This document shows, one piece after another, positions 1 to 10,605 of a DNA stretch of 64,000 bases (the stretch's first letter is position 1; every line of letters starts with the position of its first letter). Origin of the DNA: Perognathus longimembris pacificus (lineage: Eukaryota; Chordata; Mammalia; Rodentia; Heteromyidae); NCBI RefSeq assembly GCF_023159225.1, contig NC_063184.1:17845528-17909527 (forward strand). Reading direction: 5' to 3'. Position numbers and translations under genes: made by a program. Under the pieces are notes generated by a model. That model made no database searches. It was not told the DNA's origin and saw only the letters and a list, made by a program, of their open reading frames with translations.

Positions 1-1060
1 TAAGATGTGTTGTAAATTGATTGTGATTCATAACTTTTATTCCAACATACCTCAGCTAGGAGGTGTTCTGGACTTGTAGCAGACTGAAGGGTATGCCAGA
101 AAGGAGTGCCCTTGTTTCCTATCTCTATCATAAAAGGTTCCTGTGTTGCTGACATTTAACAACATCTGATCTTGATTCGTGTGTGTGTTTCTATAACTGG
201 TTAAAAAACCAACAGGGACAAATCCAACTGTGTCCAATTAACAGTGGGACCTGCATCTGCAACATGTGAGCAAGAACATCTCAGCCATGGAAGTGAGTGC
301 GCATCCCTGGTCTTTCCTGAAGCAGGTCCTGGCATTCCTCCTTCTTGTGTGCCACCTGGCTAGGAGCCAACTTCCTAAATCTGCTTGGCAACTAAGCTCT
401 GCTCTGGCCTAGCAGGCTGCTTATAGCAACCCCTTCTTGAGGGGATTACAGTGACCCATCAGAGCTCAGGATTTTGTGTTTTTGAAAAGTTCTACTGGGC
501 TCCAGCCTGTACTAAAAGCAAAGATCGTTCTCACATACAATACCCCAAATACTATAGTGTCTGTTATATTTTTTATTTTTTTGAATGAATTGTCTCCTTA
601 ATTACCATGTAATACTATTTTTGGTTGAGAGCCATGAGGTTACCTCCCTGGCTTGGTGGGAAGCTTCCATATTTCCTATGGTTGAGAGGTTAATAGCAGC
701 TCACTGGAAGTCTAATATTTGTATGGTCGTAGGCCACCCTACTTACTCCTCATGCTCCACTGCCATCAGTCTGCTATTACAACTTAGTTTTCGAGTTTGA
801 GCTTAATCTAATCCTGGTGGCCAAAACACTTCTCCTGGCTCCATCTCCTAGCTTCCTAAACCTTTTTTTTTATTAGGCCTTTTATTGGGCCCATAGTCCA
901 ATTCAGGAAATAGGAAAAAAAATCCGATACTGAAGGCATTTGGAAATAAAACTGGAAAGACAAGGGTGAGAAATTTGTTCAGCTTTCTCGGTAATTTCCA
1001 GAGAAGTTGTTGCCCGGTTGGCCCTTGGGGCTGAGGGTGGGAAAGGGGGTGGGGGGAGCG
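1..1060. other. Upstream flank, no gene recognised
   Basis: Moderately AT-rich sequence before the CpG-rich zone. Short open frames on both strands have no recognisable domain and no compositional sign of coding. A T-run near 866-874 is the only simple tract. I see no SINE of the families found later. It is probably intergenic DNA 5' of PPP3CA. Confidence 0.5.
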
Positions 1061-1280
1061 TGCCCAGGTGATCTGGCAGAGGGAGACCCGCTGTCAGAGC
1101 TGCGCACCAGCAGGCCATCCAGAAGGGCACAATTGTAACTCCAGAGGCCGGCCTCCAGCACCTCTCCCCAGCTCCCAGGAGGTGGGCAGCCGCCCTGGGC
1201 TCCACGGCCTCTGCAGGTATCCCGAGGGATACAGCGGAAAGGAACAGCGGTTAAAAACGATTTGGTGTTACCTGTCCTAC

Positions 1281-1324
1281 CCTGTGTGTGTGTGTGCGCG
1301 TGCGCTCGCGCGCACGGGGTGGGG

Positions 1325-1388
<64 letters not shown>

Positions 1389-1389
1389 G
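1281..1389. repeat. TG/CG alternating run followed by (GA)n tract
   Basis: From 1283 to about 1315 the sequence alternates pyrimidine and purine (tg repeats passing into cgcg). From 1321 it becomes a long polypurine tract, mostly (ga)n to about 1387. The first part is Z-DNA-prone; the second, a polypurine-polypyrimidine mirror tract, is H-DNA-prone. It lies about 1 kb upstream of the CCAAT/GC-box cluster. Long 'SLSLSL' and 'RERERE' frames across it are artefacts of the repeat. Confidence 0.9.
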
Positions 1390-2230
1390 TGACCTCTCTC
1401 ATGTTCCTCCAGTCCCCTCTTATCTCCTTGGAGACCCACAGGGCTGTCCCAGGAGACTGGGCGACGGTTTCGAGACCCCAAAGGGTCCCCTGTGTCCAGC
1501 CTCCTTGGATAGCCCGCTCTCGAGTCCCGCACCGCGTCCCGCAGCGCACGACACACACACACATTGGCCTGTCCAGGGTCCCCAGGCTTTCCACAGAGCA
1601 CCCCTCCTGGGAAGGTGCACACGCGCGCGCGTGGGGCGCAGCAAAGCACCCCACCTCCAGACAAACGCTAACCACCAGCGGCCTATCGCAGGCGCCGCCA
1701 GGCTCCCCAAGGTAAGTTGTTTATTCGTCGCCGTTTTGGCGATTGTCCCTGGACAGCTGCGGCCGCGACAGCAGCTGCGCCGCGGGCCCCGCGCTCCCCG
1801 CGCTCTTCCTTCCTCCGCCCTCTCCCGGCCGCCTCCCCCACCCCACCCCTACCCCCCCCTCCCGGCCTCCTCTCTCCTTGCCCTCTCGCGGGCCACGCAC
1901 ACACCCGGGGACACCAACCCAGGGACACCATTCGCTCTCAGCTACTCACACTGCGGTTTAACCCAGCCACCCAAGCGCGGCTGCCAGAGAGGCGCGGGGA
2001 GTGCACGCGGGGTGCCCGGGCGGGAGGTCACGGGAAGGGGGGGGGTCGGGGGTGGCACCGGAGAGCTCCTCTCCTCCTAACGGCGACCCCCTCCTCCCCC
2101 ACTCCCTGCCCCCGTTTTCCCTAATCCTGGCCTGCCAACCACAGTGACACCTGAGCAGGGGCTGGGCGGTGCAGGCAGCGGGCTCGCTGGACTGGCAGCT
2201 GGGAGAAAACAGAGCAAGGGAGGGAGAGGG

Positions 2231-2366
2231 GGGCGGGGATAGCGGGGAGGGGCCAGGGGCGGGACCCGGGAGAGGCCGCCACTCGGTGGTGACGGATGGG
2301 TGCCCCAACCAATGAGCGTGCGAGGCTGCGGCGTAGGGGCGGGAGGCCCGGGGGCGGGCCCGGGGG
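2231..2366 (+). promoter_or_regulatory. PPP3CA: Probable core promoter: GC boxes, CCAAT box, CRE half-site
   Basis: GC boxes (Sp/KLF type) are visible at 2231-2238, 2256-2264, 2336-2344 and 2350-2358. A CCAAT motif on the + strand is at 2309-2313 (in ccaaccaatgag) and a TGACG half-site at 2290-2294. There is no TATA box at the usual spacing. The G-runs at 2336-2366 also fit a G-quadruplex pattern (four runs of three or more G with short loops). Start sites are inferred to lie downstream of the CCAAT box, perhaps dispersed between about 2370 and 3000; the sequence alone cannot fix them. Confidence 0.6.
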
Positions 2367-2394
2367 AGGAGGAGGGGGCCCCCCGGAGGAGGTG

Positions 2395-2535
2395 GTGGAG
2401 GAGGAGGAGGAGGCGGCGGCGGTGGCTGCTCGGCGCTCTCGGAGGGGGCTGTGAAGAGGAAGGGGCGGAGGCGGAGGCGGAGGCGGGCGCGGTGGCGGAC
2501 CGAGGCGGCGGCGGCGGCGGCGGCGGAGGAGGGTA
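2395..2535 (+). repeat. GGA/CGG-rich triplet tract 1
   Basis: Interrupted gga and gcg repeats at 2395-2423, hexamer-like ggaggc units at 2465-2485, and a near-pure cgg run at about 2512-2526. The tract is strongly G-rich on the + strand and probably lies at or just after the transcription start. Triplet tracts of this type vary in length and form stable RNA structure if transcribed. Confidence 0.85.
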
Positions 2536-2690
2536 GGTTGTGCCCGGGACTGTATCTGCCGAGCTCCGCGGCCGTGCTTGTGTGAGTGGAGGAGCGGCGC
2601 CCGGAGGCGGAGGCGAGCGCGGGCGAGCGCAGCAGCGGGGCGTCTCCGGCGGCCGCGGCGCACGGGCGGCTGCCTGGGCGGCGCTCGGGG

Positions 2691-2790
2691 TCGGGGCAGC
2701 AGCAGCAGCGGCGGCGGCGGCGGCGGTAGCAGCGGCGGCGTTCGCAGCAGCAGTCACAGCAGCAGCGGCGGCAGCGGCGACGGCCGCCTC
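2691..2790 (+). repeat. GCA/GCG triplet tract 2
   Basis: Mixed gca and gcg triplets with a ggtagc interruption. Depending on the frame it would read polyalanine, polyserine/glycine or arginine-rich peptide. No start codon precedes it between 2314 and 2876, so I treat it as leader or promoter repeat, not coding. Confidence 0.85.
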
Positions 2791-2876
2791 TTCGCCTCTG
2801 GGGACGCCGAGGCGCGGCCGGCGGCGCTGACCCCCGCGGCCCGGCGGCCTCTCCTCCCTCGCCCCCGAGCCTCTCC

Positions 2877-2882
2877 ATGTGA
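2877..2882 (+). promoter_or_regulatory. PPP3CA: Start-stop upstream ORF (atgtga)
   Basis: This is the only ATG on the + strand between 2314 and the PPP3CA start at 3337, and it is followed at once by TGA. The Kozak context is poor (t at -3, t at +4). If the main start site lies upstream of 2877, this minimal uORF would sit 455 nt before the main start codon and could slow scanning ribosomes. If transcription starts downstream, it is irrelevant. Confidence 0.45.
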
Positions 2883-3033
2883 TCGCTCTTAATCCCGGCC
2901 GTGCGCGCGCGTGGGGCTCCATTCCGCGGCGCCCGGGTCTCCGTGCCGGGGTGTGTGCGCGTCTCCTCCTCCCCCCGTCCTCCCCCCCCAAGAATAAAAG
3001 AAGAACCGGGAGGCGTGCTCGGAAAATAAATAA

Positions 3034-3336
3034 ATAACCACCGCACGCGCGCGGCCCGGAGCGAGTCGGCGGGGCTGGTGGCGGCGGAGGAGGAGTGAAG
3101 GCGGCGGCGGCGGCGGAGGAGGAGGAGGAGAAGGAGGAGGAGAAGGAGAAGGAGGAGGAGGAGGGACGCGCCGGGAAGGCAGTAACTTTAAAGCCAGCTC
3201 AGAGCCCAGATCTCCGAGCCGATCGTTTTGCAGCGCGGCGGCGGCGGCGGCGTTGTGTGTCTGGCCCGCCGGTCCGGTCGGGGTGTGCAGTCGGACGGAC
3301 GAGCAGCGCCTCGCTGTCCCCCTCCGGCGGCTGGAG
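3034..3336 (+). other. PPP3CA: Distal 5' leader of PPP3CA, open in the coding frame
   Basis: This is leader sequence just before the start codon. The last in-frame stop is TAA at 3031-3033. From 3034 to 3336 the frame that continues into PPP3CA is open but contains no ATG, which supports 3337 as the start. The in-frame triplets at 3100-3129 are all glycine codons (ggc then gga), passing into glycine/glutamate codons to 3165. AATAAA hexamers occur just upstream at 2993, 3025 and 3029. Confidence 0.6.
3079..3167 (+). repeat. GGC/GGA triplet tract 3
   Basis: Runs of ggc followed by gga with gaa interruptions, about 90 bases, in the leader about 170 nt before the start codon. A smaller cgg run follows at 3236-3252. 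Both are typical of long GC-rich leaders of neuronal genes and are probably polymorphic. Confidence 0.88.
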
Positions 3337-3394
3337 ATGTCCGAGCCTAAGGCAATTGATCCCAAGTTGTCGACGACCGACCGGGTGGTGAAAG
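3337..3394 (+). CDS. PPP3CA: PPP3CA coding exon 1: calcineurin catalytic subunit A alpha, N-terminus
   Basis: The 58 coding bases give MSEPKAIDPKLSTTDRVVK plus the first base of codon 20. This equals the known N-terminus of mammalian calcineurin A alpha, which continues with AVPFPP in exon 2. The paralogues differ: PPP3CB starts with a polyproline stretch and PPP3CC with MSGRRFHLS. The protein is the catalytic subunit of the Ca2+/calmodulin-dependent Ser/Thr phosphatase PP2B. It works with the B subunit and calmodulin in the cytosol, dephosphorylating NFAT and synaptic targets. The metallophosphatase core, B-binding helix, calmodulin site and autoinhibitory segment all lie in later exons outside this window. 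The ATG has a purine (g) at -3; an in-frame stop lies upstream at 3031 with no ATG between. The exon ends aaag|gtaagc, a good donor in phase 1. The gene is partial here only because the window ends in intron 1. Confidence 0.97.
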
Positions 3395-4430
3395 GTAAGC
3401 GGAGCTCCGCGATCGCCGCCCGGGGACCCGGGGGTGCACGGGGTGCCGCAGGCGCCTCGCCTCCCCTCCCCTCCCCCGCCCTCCCCGGCTTCTCCGCTCC
3501 CCGCTTCAGCCTCGGACCTTCTAGGATATTGTGCAACCCGCGAACCCCCCCTCCCCCGCGACGCCCTTCCCTCCCACCCCACGCCTCGCACCCCATCCCC
3601 ACTTGGGGCATTTTTTTTTTAAATTGTCGGGGGCGTCAGTTGGCAAAAGGCTGAGCTGCGGAGCGGCGGCGGGGGTGGCGGTGGCGGGTGGGGGCGCCCG
3701 GGGTTGGGGGGGCTGGTTGGTTGGATGGTTGCCGGCTGGGTGTAGCTGCTGTGACAGAAATAGGAAGTGGGTGGCTGCTCGCAGTCTTGCATGGGATCGG
3801 GTTTATGGTTTTCTTTTTGCAGAGAGAGTGAGAGGCGGCAGCGGCGGGGGGGTGGGGTGGGGTGGGTGGGTTTGATTTATGGCTTTACGAAAAAATTAAT
3901 ATGGCATTTTTATTATGTGACCGTGGCTTTCCAGCGCTCCCCTCGCCTCGCCGGGGCCAGGTTTTGCTGGGCGCTCCATTGCAGCAATCCCCTCCGCGCC
4001 CCCTCCTTCTCCCCTCCCCCTGGAAGGGCCTGCACAGGACTCGCGAGAGAGCGGGAGAGCGTGGGGGGGGGGGGAGCCCGGCGTTTCCTTCCGCGCGGGG
4101 CGGGGGTGGCCGCCGGCGGGAGGGTGGCCGAGGGGACGCGCGTGGGGGCTGCGGGAGACCGGGGACGACCCTGGAAGCCCCCGCGCCTTACCGCCCTGGG
4201 ATTCCCCCGGCAGGCCCGGAGGAAGGCAGAAAGCAGTTCTCCAATCTCCCTCGCCTACTCGGGGGCCCCGTCCGCCGCCGACCTGTCATTGCTCTTGAAG
4301 GGCTCGCCGCTCGTGCACGCCTTCCAGTGCCTCTCTCTTCCTCCGTGCCCCCGGACCCCCACGGCCCCCCCCTTTGCAATGGGGCTATTCGATTCCTATT
4401 ATTTCTTGTCTTATCTTCCCGGTCCCAGGA

Positions 4431-7369
4431 TTCTGTACATGTATTCTTCTGATGGGGGATGGCTTAGGGTGGGTGGGGTGAGGAAGGGGACACTCAGTGA
4501 TCCCCTATCTTGCCTGGAGGGGGAAAAGGGATACCACTCTTCACTGTATCCCACCGGGGAATGGGGGACTCGGGGTGGGGGGACCAGCCTATCAATCTTG
4601 GAAGCTTGAGGCAGCCCAGCAGATCCGCCAGAATTAAGTAGTATCCCTTGCTCCTGGGGTCAGGACACTGACCAAAGCAGGGATGGACACTGGCTAGGTG
4701 CAGAGCAGGCCTCTGAAATTGGAAGCAGCGCTGGTGGAGTGTGTGTAGTGTGTGTGTGTGTGTGTGTTACAGATCAGAGGTGGTATCTAACGTGGCTAGT
4801 GCATACAACTAGAGTGAGTGCTAGGCAGTAAGATCATTTGTTTCATAGCCACTTAAAGTGAAATCTGGAGTAGCCCAAGACCATGGTGCTTGCTTCTCTG
4901 GGAGCATCACAAAGCGTCCTTGGCTTCTTTCAGGTTTGGCTCAGTCTTTTAAAGTGTGTGTGTGTGTGTGTGTGTGCACGCGCGCGAGCGCGTGCCTGCA
5001 TATCTGTGCTTGCATAGTAGTCATGATGGAGAAACCTGTATTTTCCTTTTTTTTTGAGAAAAATACCTTCTTTTGTTTCGGTTACATTGAAATTTTACCT
5101 GCTTATTCCCATCAACATAAGGAGGAAATACAGCTCTGCAAACATGATTGGAAATGTGGACTACAGATAGATGCACAATTTTTTTCCTGCAGGCATGCAT
5201 CCTTATGTCAACAGTCGATTAAAATTCATTCCAAAGAACTGTTTCATATTAAAGGTTTCTGTCGAGATAAAAAATTAAAACCTTTTTTCTGAGATATATG
5301 AGTGACCAATATCCTTGATGTGTGAAGTTTAGATATAGCTCCGATCTGTGAGTTAGGATGATTTATTTTCAAAACAAGGTAAAGTTTACAGTTCAGTTGA
5401 TGCCAATGGATCTGCTGGCAATTAAAAAACACATGCATACTTAAGATCGCATTCTCTGTTTTAAATTATAAAATATGGCTTCTTAGTGTACATGTAGATT
5501 TATATTGTCATCAAGTGAACAATGTAAAAATAATTGTTTATGTGATATACCTTAGTGTCTATAGCTAATATGGAAGAGTCCATTTAGCTCTCCCATAGCT
5601 ATTTTGCTTTACTTTGCTCTAGAGCTGAGTTGTTCTAAATTACCTCATTATAACTACATGTACCCACCCATAATTCCAAAATTTTGATATATACATTTTT
5701 TTTGCAAACGTGAAATAAAAAATGTAACATGCAAAATAGGAAAAGTTAATCTAGTCCTAATTTGTTTTGATAGGGATCCTGATGGAAAATTTTCTTTATA
5801 GAAAAAGTTTTACTGATGAATCCTGATTTTGAGGTGAGCATGCTGCTGCATTTCTCTTATGCTTTCTTATAGACTTGACATTTTGTCATATAAAATTTTT
5901 AGCATCAGTATTCATAAAATTATTATATATTTTGATCCATTTGAATATGTATGCACATGCTTAGTAAGTAGAAAGTGCATGCTGAATGGAAAAGAAACTA
6001 TCAAATTATTTTTTTCTATTCGCAAAAAAATATAGCACGTAGTTCATGAAACCATTATTTCAAATTTTGTTTGTTTCATCTCAGTTGTCATCCTTTAACA
6101 CAGCAAAGAGATTATCCTTCAGGAAATATTTGTCCTCAAGTCTTTCATCCTGTAACAAAGTGTATGCTATTTACTATGTATGCATAGTAAATACAACTGT
6201 AAGCATTATTCAAATCATTGTTACTTTGGTATGCTACGGAATTTGTTTAAAGTTATTATTACTGTGGTCTATCTTTTGTTGTATAACACATTGCTCTTTA
6301 CAAATTGAGCTGTTCTTCAGGTTTTATTTGTAGTAGTACAGTGACAACTCTCTTGATTCGCAATTCCAGCGTGCAACGTTTTAGGAAGGTAGGGTCAGTT
6401 TGAATTTTAACGATTATTTGTGAGGATCGTAGAGTCTGCCCCAGTGTGAGCAGAGACCTGATCCATTTTCTAAATCCCAGCAATGAAAGATAATGATGGA
6501 TGTGGAGATGAAAAGCACTTATTTAGATTACCTTTAACAACAACAACAACAAACTACTTCAGTTAGCAAAGCTGCTGTTGCAAAAGTATGAGTGTAAAGA
6601 AAACATTTTGCTCTTCCATTTGTTGAAAATCAGAATTTGTTCCATGTATGGTTTCACTTTGTATTTAAAGACATGTAAAGGATATTGTATAAGGGAAGAG
6701 ACAGAGGGCAACTCCTGGAAGAGTAGCTCTGGCCCCCACCCACCAGACACATTGTGATTTGGTTTTCTCTGTCGTGGTATCTACTTGGTGCAGACAGGGC
6801 CTCCCTTGGTTTCTCTGTTCCTGCTCTTCCATGCAATGATTTGCCTGGACACAACATTCTTTTGGCCTTGACCTTTGCTATGTGACAGTTAAAAATACAT
6901 GGGGGAAATTAAACTGTGTGATGGTGAGTGTGATATTAATCCCTCTCTGGACCTTATATTGTGAAAGGCCTTCTACTTTAACCCAAATGTGAGTGGTAGA
7001 AATTTCATATAGTTTAGCAGGTGATTGAAGGGTAAATTCCTGGAAAGAATTTTAGGAAATCTATAAAACAAAACAAAACAACAACAACAAACCACTAGTA
7101 ATGGAGGATGAGCTGTTTTTCCCATGTATGCCTAAGAAAATTATAGAAAGATTGTTCAGGTCATACAAGCAAGAAGTTGGAAGTAAAGCATATTATTAAG
7201 TAAATTATTCATACCATTAATATTCAAGTGAAGCTAGACTGATAATTTTACGTAAAAAGGAAGCAAGAATATTGTACATCAGTAATAACCTTTCGTGGTT
7301 AGATCTTGAAAGAGAATAGGAAAACCTCATTTTGAATGTTACACCTAGAAGGGTTCATTGTAAATTTAT
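4431..7369. other. Intron stretch with two TG microsatellites, otherwise unique
   Basis: After the CpG island the base composition turns AT-rich. (TG)n tracts lie at 4739-4767 and 4953-4976, the second running into an alternating cgcgcg segment to about 4992. A short (caa)n is at 6536-6552 and another at 7077-7090. A 26-bp inverted repeat lies at 6168-6193. I see no exon or recognisable repeat family otherwise. Confidence 0.6.
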
Positions 7370-7376
7370 TTTACTG

Positions 7377-7584
7377 TTTTTTTTTTTTTTTTGGCCAGTC
7401 CTGGGCCCTGGACTCAGGGCCTGAGCACTGTCCCTGGCTTCCTTTTGCTCAAGGCTAGCACTCTGCCACTTGAGCCTCAGCGCCACTTCTGGCCGTTTTC
7501 TGTATATGTGGTGCTAGGGAATTGAACCCAGGGCCTCATGTATATGAGGCAAGCTTTCTTGCCACTAGGCCGTATCCCCAGCCC
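7377..7584 (-). mobile_element. IDL-Geo type dimeric SINE
   Basis: Written on + as a T-run (the A-tail), then ggccagtcctgggccctgg, ending in the reverse of an ID-like head (tatccccagccc). It is nearly full length, with both monomers. Target-site duplication tttactgtt at 7370-7378 and 7585-7593. Confidence 0.9.
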
Positions 7585-7593
7585 TTTACTGTT

Positions 7594-9400
7594 GTTTTGA
7601 TGGGACCAGTTGGTTGTTTTCATGTGCCTCATTTTCCACTTAAGAATTGTGAGACCATTAATGCAGTGTCATTAATTTTGACTTACTATGATTAAGCATC
7701 AGTGTGTGGTGGGTAGTGTTTACATCTGTACTGAATGTGAAGAAAGGGGTCTGCTAATATAATGAATACGACAGATGACAAGAGTTACATCATGGATAAA
7801 GTACTTAGAAAAAATAATTTTCAGAACTTAGTGAACAGCATGCAAATTAATGCTGTTAATTATAAACTAAGATGATCTGGATTATCCAGTAGCAGTTCCT
7901 TTCTAGACTTCTGTAAGTTTATATAACACAAATTCAGAACTTTGAAAACATTTTGTAGATTTAAGCTTTAAGACAACTAGGTCTTGAGATGTGGGAGAAA
8001 CTCCAGAGGTTCTTAGAATCATTAAAAAATAGTTTATTCTTGAAGTGTGGGGAAAAACCTTTAAATGGGCAATATATTTATGTCACTTAGTTAAAATGTA
8101 AAAAATTGACACTGTAGAATCAAGTTACAAAGATTTATGCTAACACATGTTAATGAGATTATGCCTTTTGAAGTCTTTGTTTATGGTCTGTTTTAGGTTC
8201 TAATTTTAGAGCTAGGAAATATGACTTTGATATAATCTGCGTTTAGAATTTAAGTTGTCCTCTTACAAGTTTTCTTATCTTTTTGTGTCAGCCATGTGTA
8301 AAATTGAAAATAATTATGAAACCAAATAAAGAATCTATTTAGAGTGACCTCATTGGAAAATGATGTTTTTCTAGAGATAGTCTCTGCTTAGCAAATCTAA
8401 TTAAATTACCTTGTTGAACATGTTGTGAGAATACACCTTCATAACTGAAGAAAAGTGATGATTTGTGATATGGAATTTCAATAATTACTTAAAAATTATA
8501 TTGTCACATTTCAACAACTTTCTAAGGTAGCAGTCTCTTGATGTTCAAGAAGAGGTCTTGAATTCCCTCTTCTGTAATTTTAGCTTGTGCATTATAACTT
8601 TCAAGTTATATTTTCCCCACTACTTCAGGACCAGAGGATCATCAAATGGAACCTGGGAGGTTCTCTTGGTCTCTTCCCTTGGGAATGGTTATTCAGCTAC
8701 TGCTGACACAGATTTACAAATGGTTACAAGTTATGTATTTTCAGACCACTTGAGAAGAATAGTCAAAACCAGTACTATTGAAAGCCATGAATGCCTTGTG
8801 TCTTCAACAGTAGCTTATGATAACATGTAGTTTTTATAATTAAAGAAATGAAGAGAGTAGACAAAATGGTACAGGTGGGACTAGAATTATTCAGGTAAGC
8901 AACTTCTTCCTTGAAATGGTTTTGGGAAATTAACACTTTGTTGGTATATTTTAGATGCTGAAACATTTTGTTTTACCTTGCTAAATTAGTAGATATGTAA
9001 AATAGATACATTTCCACATTAGAAGAAACAGGAATGTAACATTCTGGTAATAAGTGTTGTAATGTGGTTTGATCTTGGCATGACATTCACTGAGGAGATA
9101 TTGTTAAATATTGTTTTCAGGTAAAATGCACAGGCATAAATAGAAGTAGCCATACTTTTCTGCAAGGGAATTTTGTTTGCTTTTATTTTGAAGTGTGCTT
9201 TTCTGGTTTGGGAATTTTGTTAATTTAAAGAGAAAGGACAGGCAAAAAATAGCAACTAGTGTTTCTTAAGTATTTTCAATCCTTTTAAAACTATAATCAT
9301 ATGTGGGAATTATGTATACTCTGAGATGGCATTTCAGTTATACACTAAGTCGTTAGTTTTCATGAGATCTTTTTTCAAGGGTTTTTAGTTTAATAATTCG
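7594..9400. other. Unique AT-rich intron, nothing recognised
   Basis: No SINE, simple repeat or coding signal that I can name. The small open frame at 8558-8830 (+) has no known domain and is judged to be chance. Confidence 0.5.
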
Positions 9401-9404
9401 GACT

Positions 9405-9722
9405 GTACTAAGGTTTGAACTTAGGACCTTATGCTTGCTAAGCAAGTACTCTACCACTTGAGCCACGTACCCAGCATTATTTTCCCTGGTTATTTTTGAG
9501 ATAATGTCGCATGTTTATGGCTAGACTAATCTGTACCAACGTCTTTCTGTTTAAGCTTCTCGAGGGTTATAAGCAGGTGCTACTTGCACCCAGCTTTTAT
9601 TAATATAAAGATTGCACAAACTTTTTTTTTTGTCTAAGCTGGCTTGTAACTGAGGTCTTCCTGATCTCACCCTCCTGAGTAGGAAGGATTATAATCATGA
9701 ACCACTGTGTGCACAGCTCAAT
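9405..9722 (-). mobile_element. Old composite SINE (ID-like plus B1-like), reverse
   Basis: The ID-like part (gtactctaccacttgagcc, near 9448-9466) is followed by a spacer. A B1/7SL-like part follows, with 'ctcctgagtaggaaggatta' near 9672-9691 and 'gaaccactgtgtgc' after it. Diverged and without clear flanking repeats. Confidence 0.55.
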
Positions 9723-10396
9723 TCCTTTTACTTTCTTAACACTTTTACCTCCTGTATGAAACTATCAATTATATTTTATATAGAAATAAAATAAAAATTA
9801 TATTCCTCCATGGTAAGTGCTCTAACTAATGGCTTAGATCAAATTGACCATTACCTGAAGGACCTAGACTGATTTCTGGGATTGAAATCCATTTTCCCAA
9901 ACCTGTTCTCATGTAACAGAAGCCTTATGTGTTAAAAAAGAAAATAAGAAAACCCTAATAGAATGAGTTGGAATTATAAACATACTATATTTTGAGCAAC
10001 TGAATATGTTGCATGTTCTGCAGAAGAGCAAAGCAAACAACTAGGTATCAGATATTTCTAAAAGCTGCCTCCAGATAGGATATACTACCTTACAGTGTTG
10101 TCAATTTTAAGTACTTTTCTGCAGTAATGAAACCAGAGGAATTATGGCTTAACCTCCAGAGATTTATTTTTTATATGGAGCCATATTTTTAAAAATTACC
10201 ATGAGCTGTAAAATTATGTTAGTAGAGTCTGTTTCTACAGTAACTATATCATCTCAGCTTTTTAAAAAATATTTCTTCTTCAAGGAGTTACTAGTTCTGA
10301 TTTAAAACACGCAGTTATTTCTATGAAATGTTAGACTATCTGAGAAGTTCAGGATGTCAGTTTCTAAATTGTGTCTTTCAGAATTTTTTTTTCTTT

Positions 10397-10605
10397 TCTT
10401 TTACTGAGGTTTGAACTTGTGATCTCCCCTTTGCTTGGCTTGTTTGTTCCCTGACACCTTCTCAGGTGAGCCATGTCTCTAGCCTCCTAGCTTTCTCATA
10501 GTTCTTTTGGAGATAGAGTCTTGTGGGCTTTTCTTCCTGGATTGGCTTAGAACTGTGTTCTTAAGGATTTCAGCATCATTGAGTAGCAGGGATTACAGCC
10601 ACTGG
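10397..10605 (-). mobile_element. Old composite SINE (ID-like plus B1-like), reverse
   Basis: Shows the pattern 'actgaggtttgaacttgtga', a degenerate ID centre and 'tctctagcctc', then 'ggagatagagtcttgtgggc' and a B1-like end 'gagtagcagggattacagcc'. The order is the same as the copy at 9405-9722. Heavily diverged. Confidence 0.5.

Larger units (their letters stand above)
1690..4430. promoter_or_regulatory. PPP3CA: CpG island of the PPP3CA promoter and exon 1
   Basis: C+G rises sharply from about 1690 and falls back near 4430, where AT-rich intron sequence begins. CpG dinucleotides are dense throughout, unlike the rest of the window. The island covers the GC-box/CCAAT cluster, the leader, coding exon 1 and roughly the first kilobase of intron 1. 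This is the usual arrangement for a TATA-less, widely expressed mammalian gene. Long open frames on both strands here are low-complexity products of the base composition and are not annotated. Confidence 0.92.

Noticed and set aside
1251..1675. Open frames with serine-leucine or arginine-glutamate repeats
   Set aside because: Direct translation of the (ga)n microsatellite.
1958..3046. Long minus-strand open frame (362 codons) and several others across the CpG island on both strands
   Set aside because: They are built from triplet repeats and GC-rich DNA (runs of A, R, P, G). Stops are rare because of base composition. No domain, and they overlap the promoter of PPP3CA.
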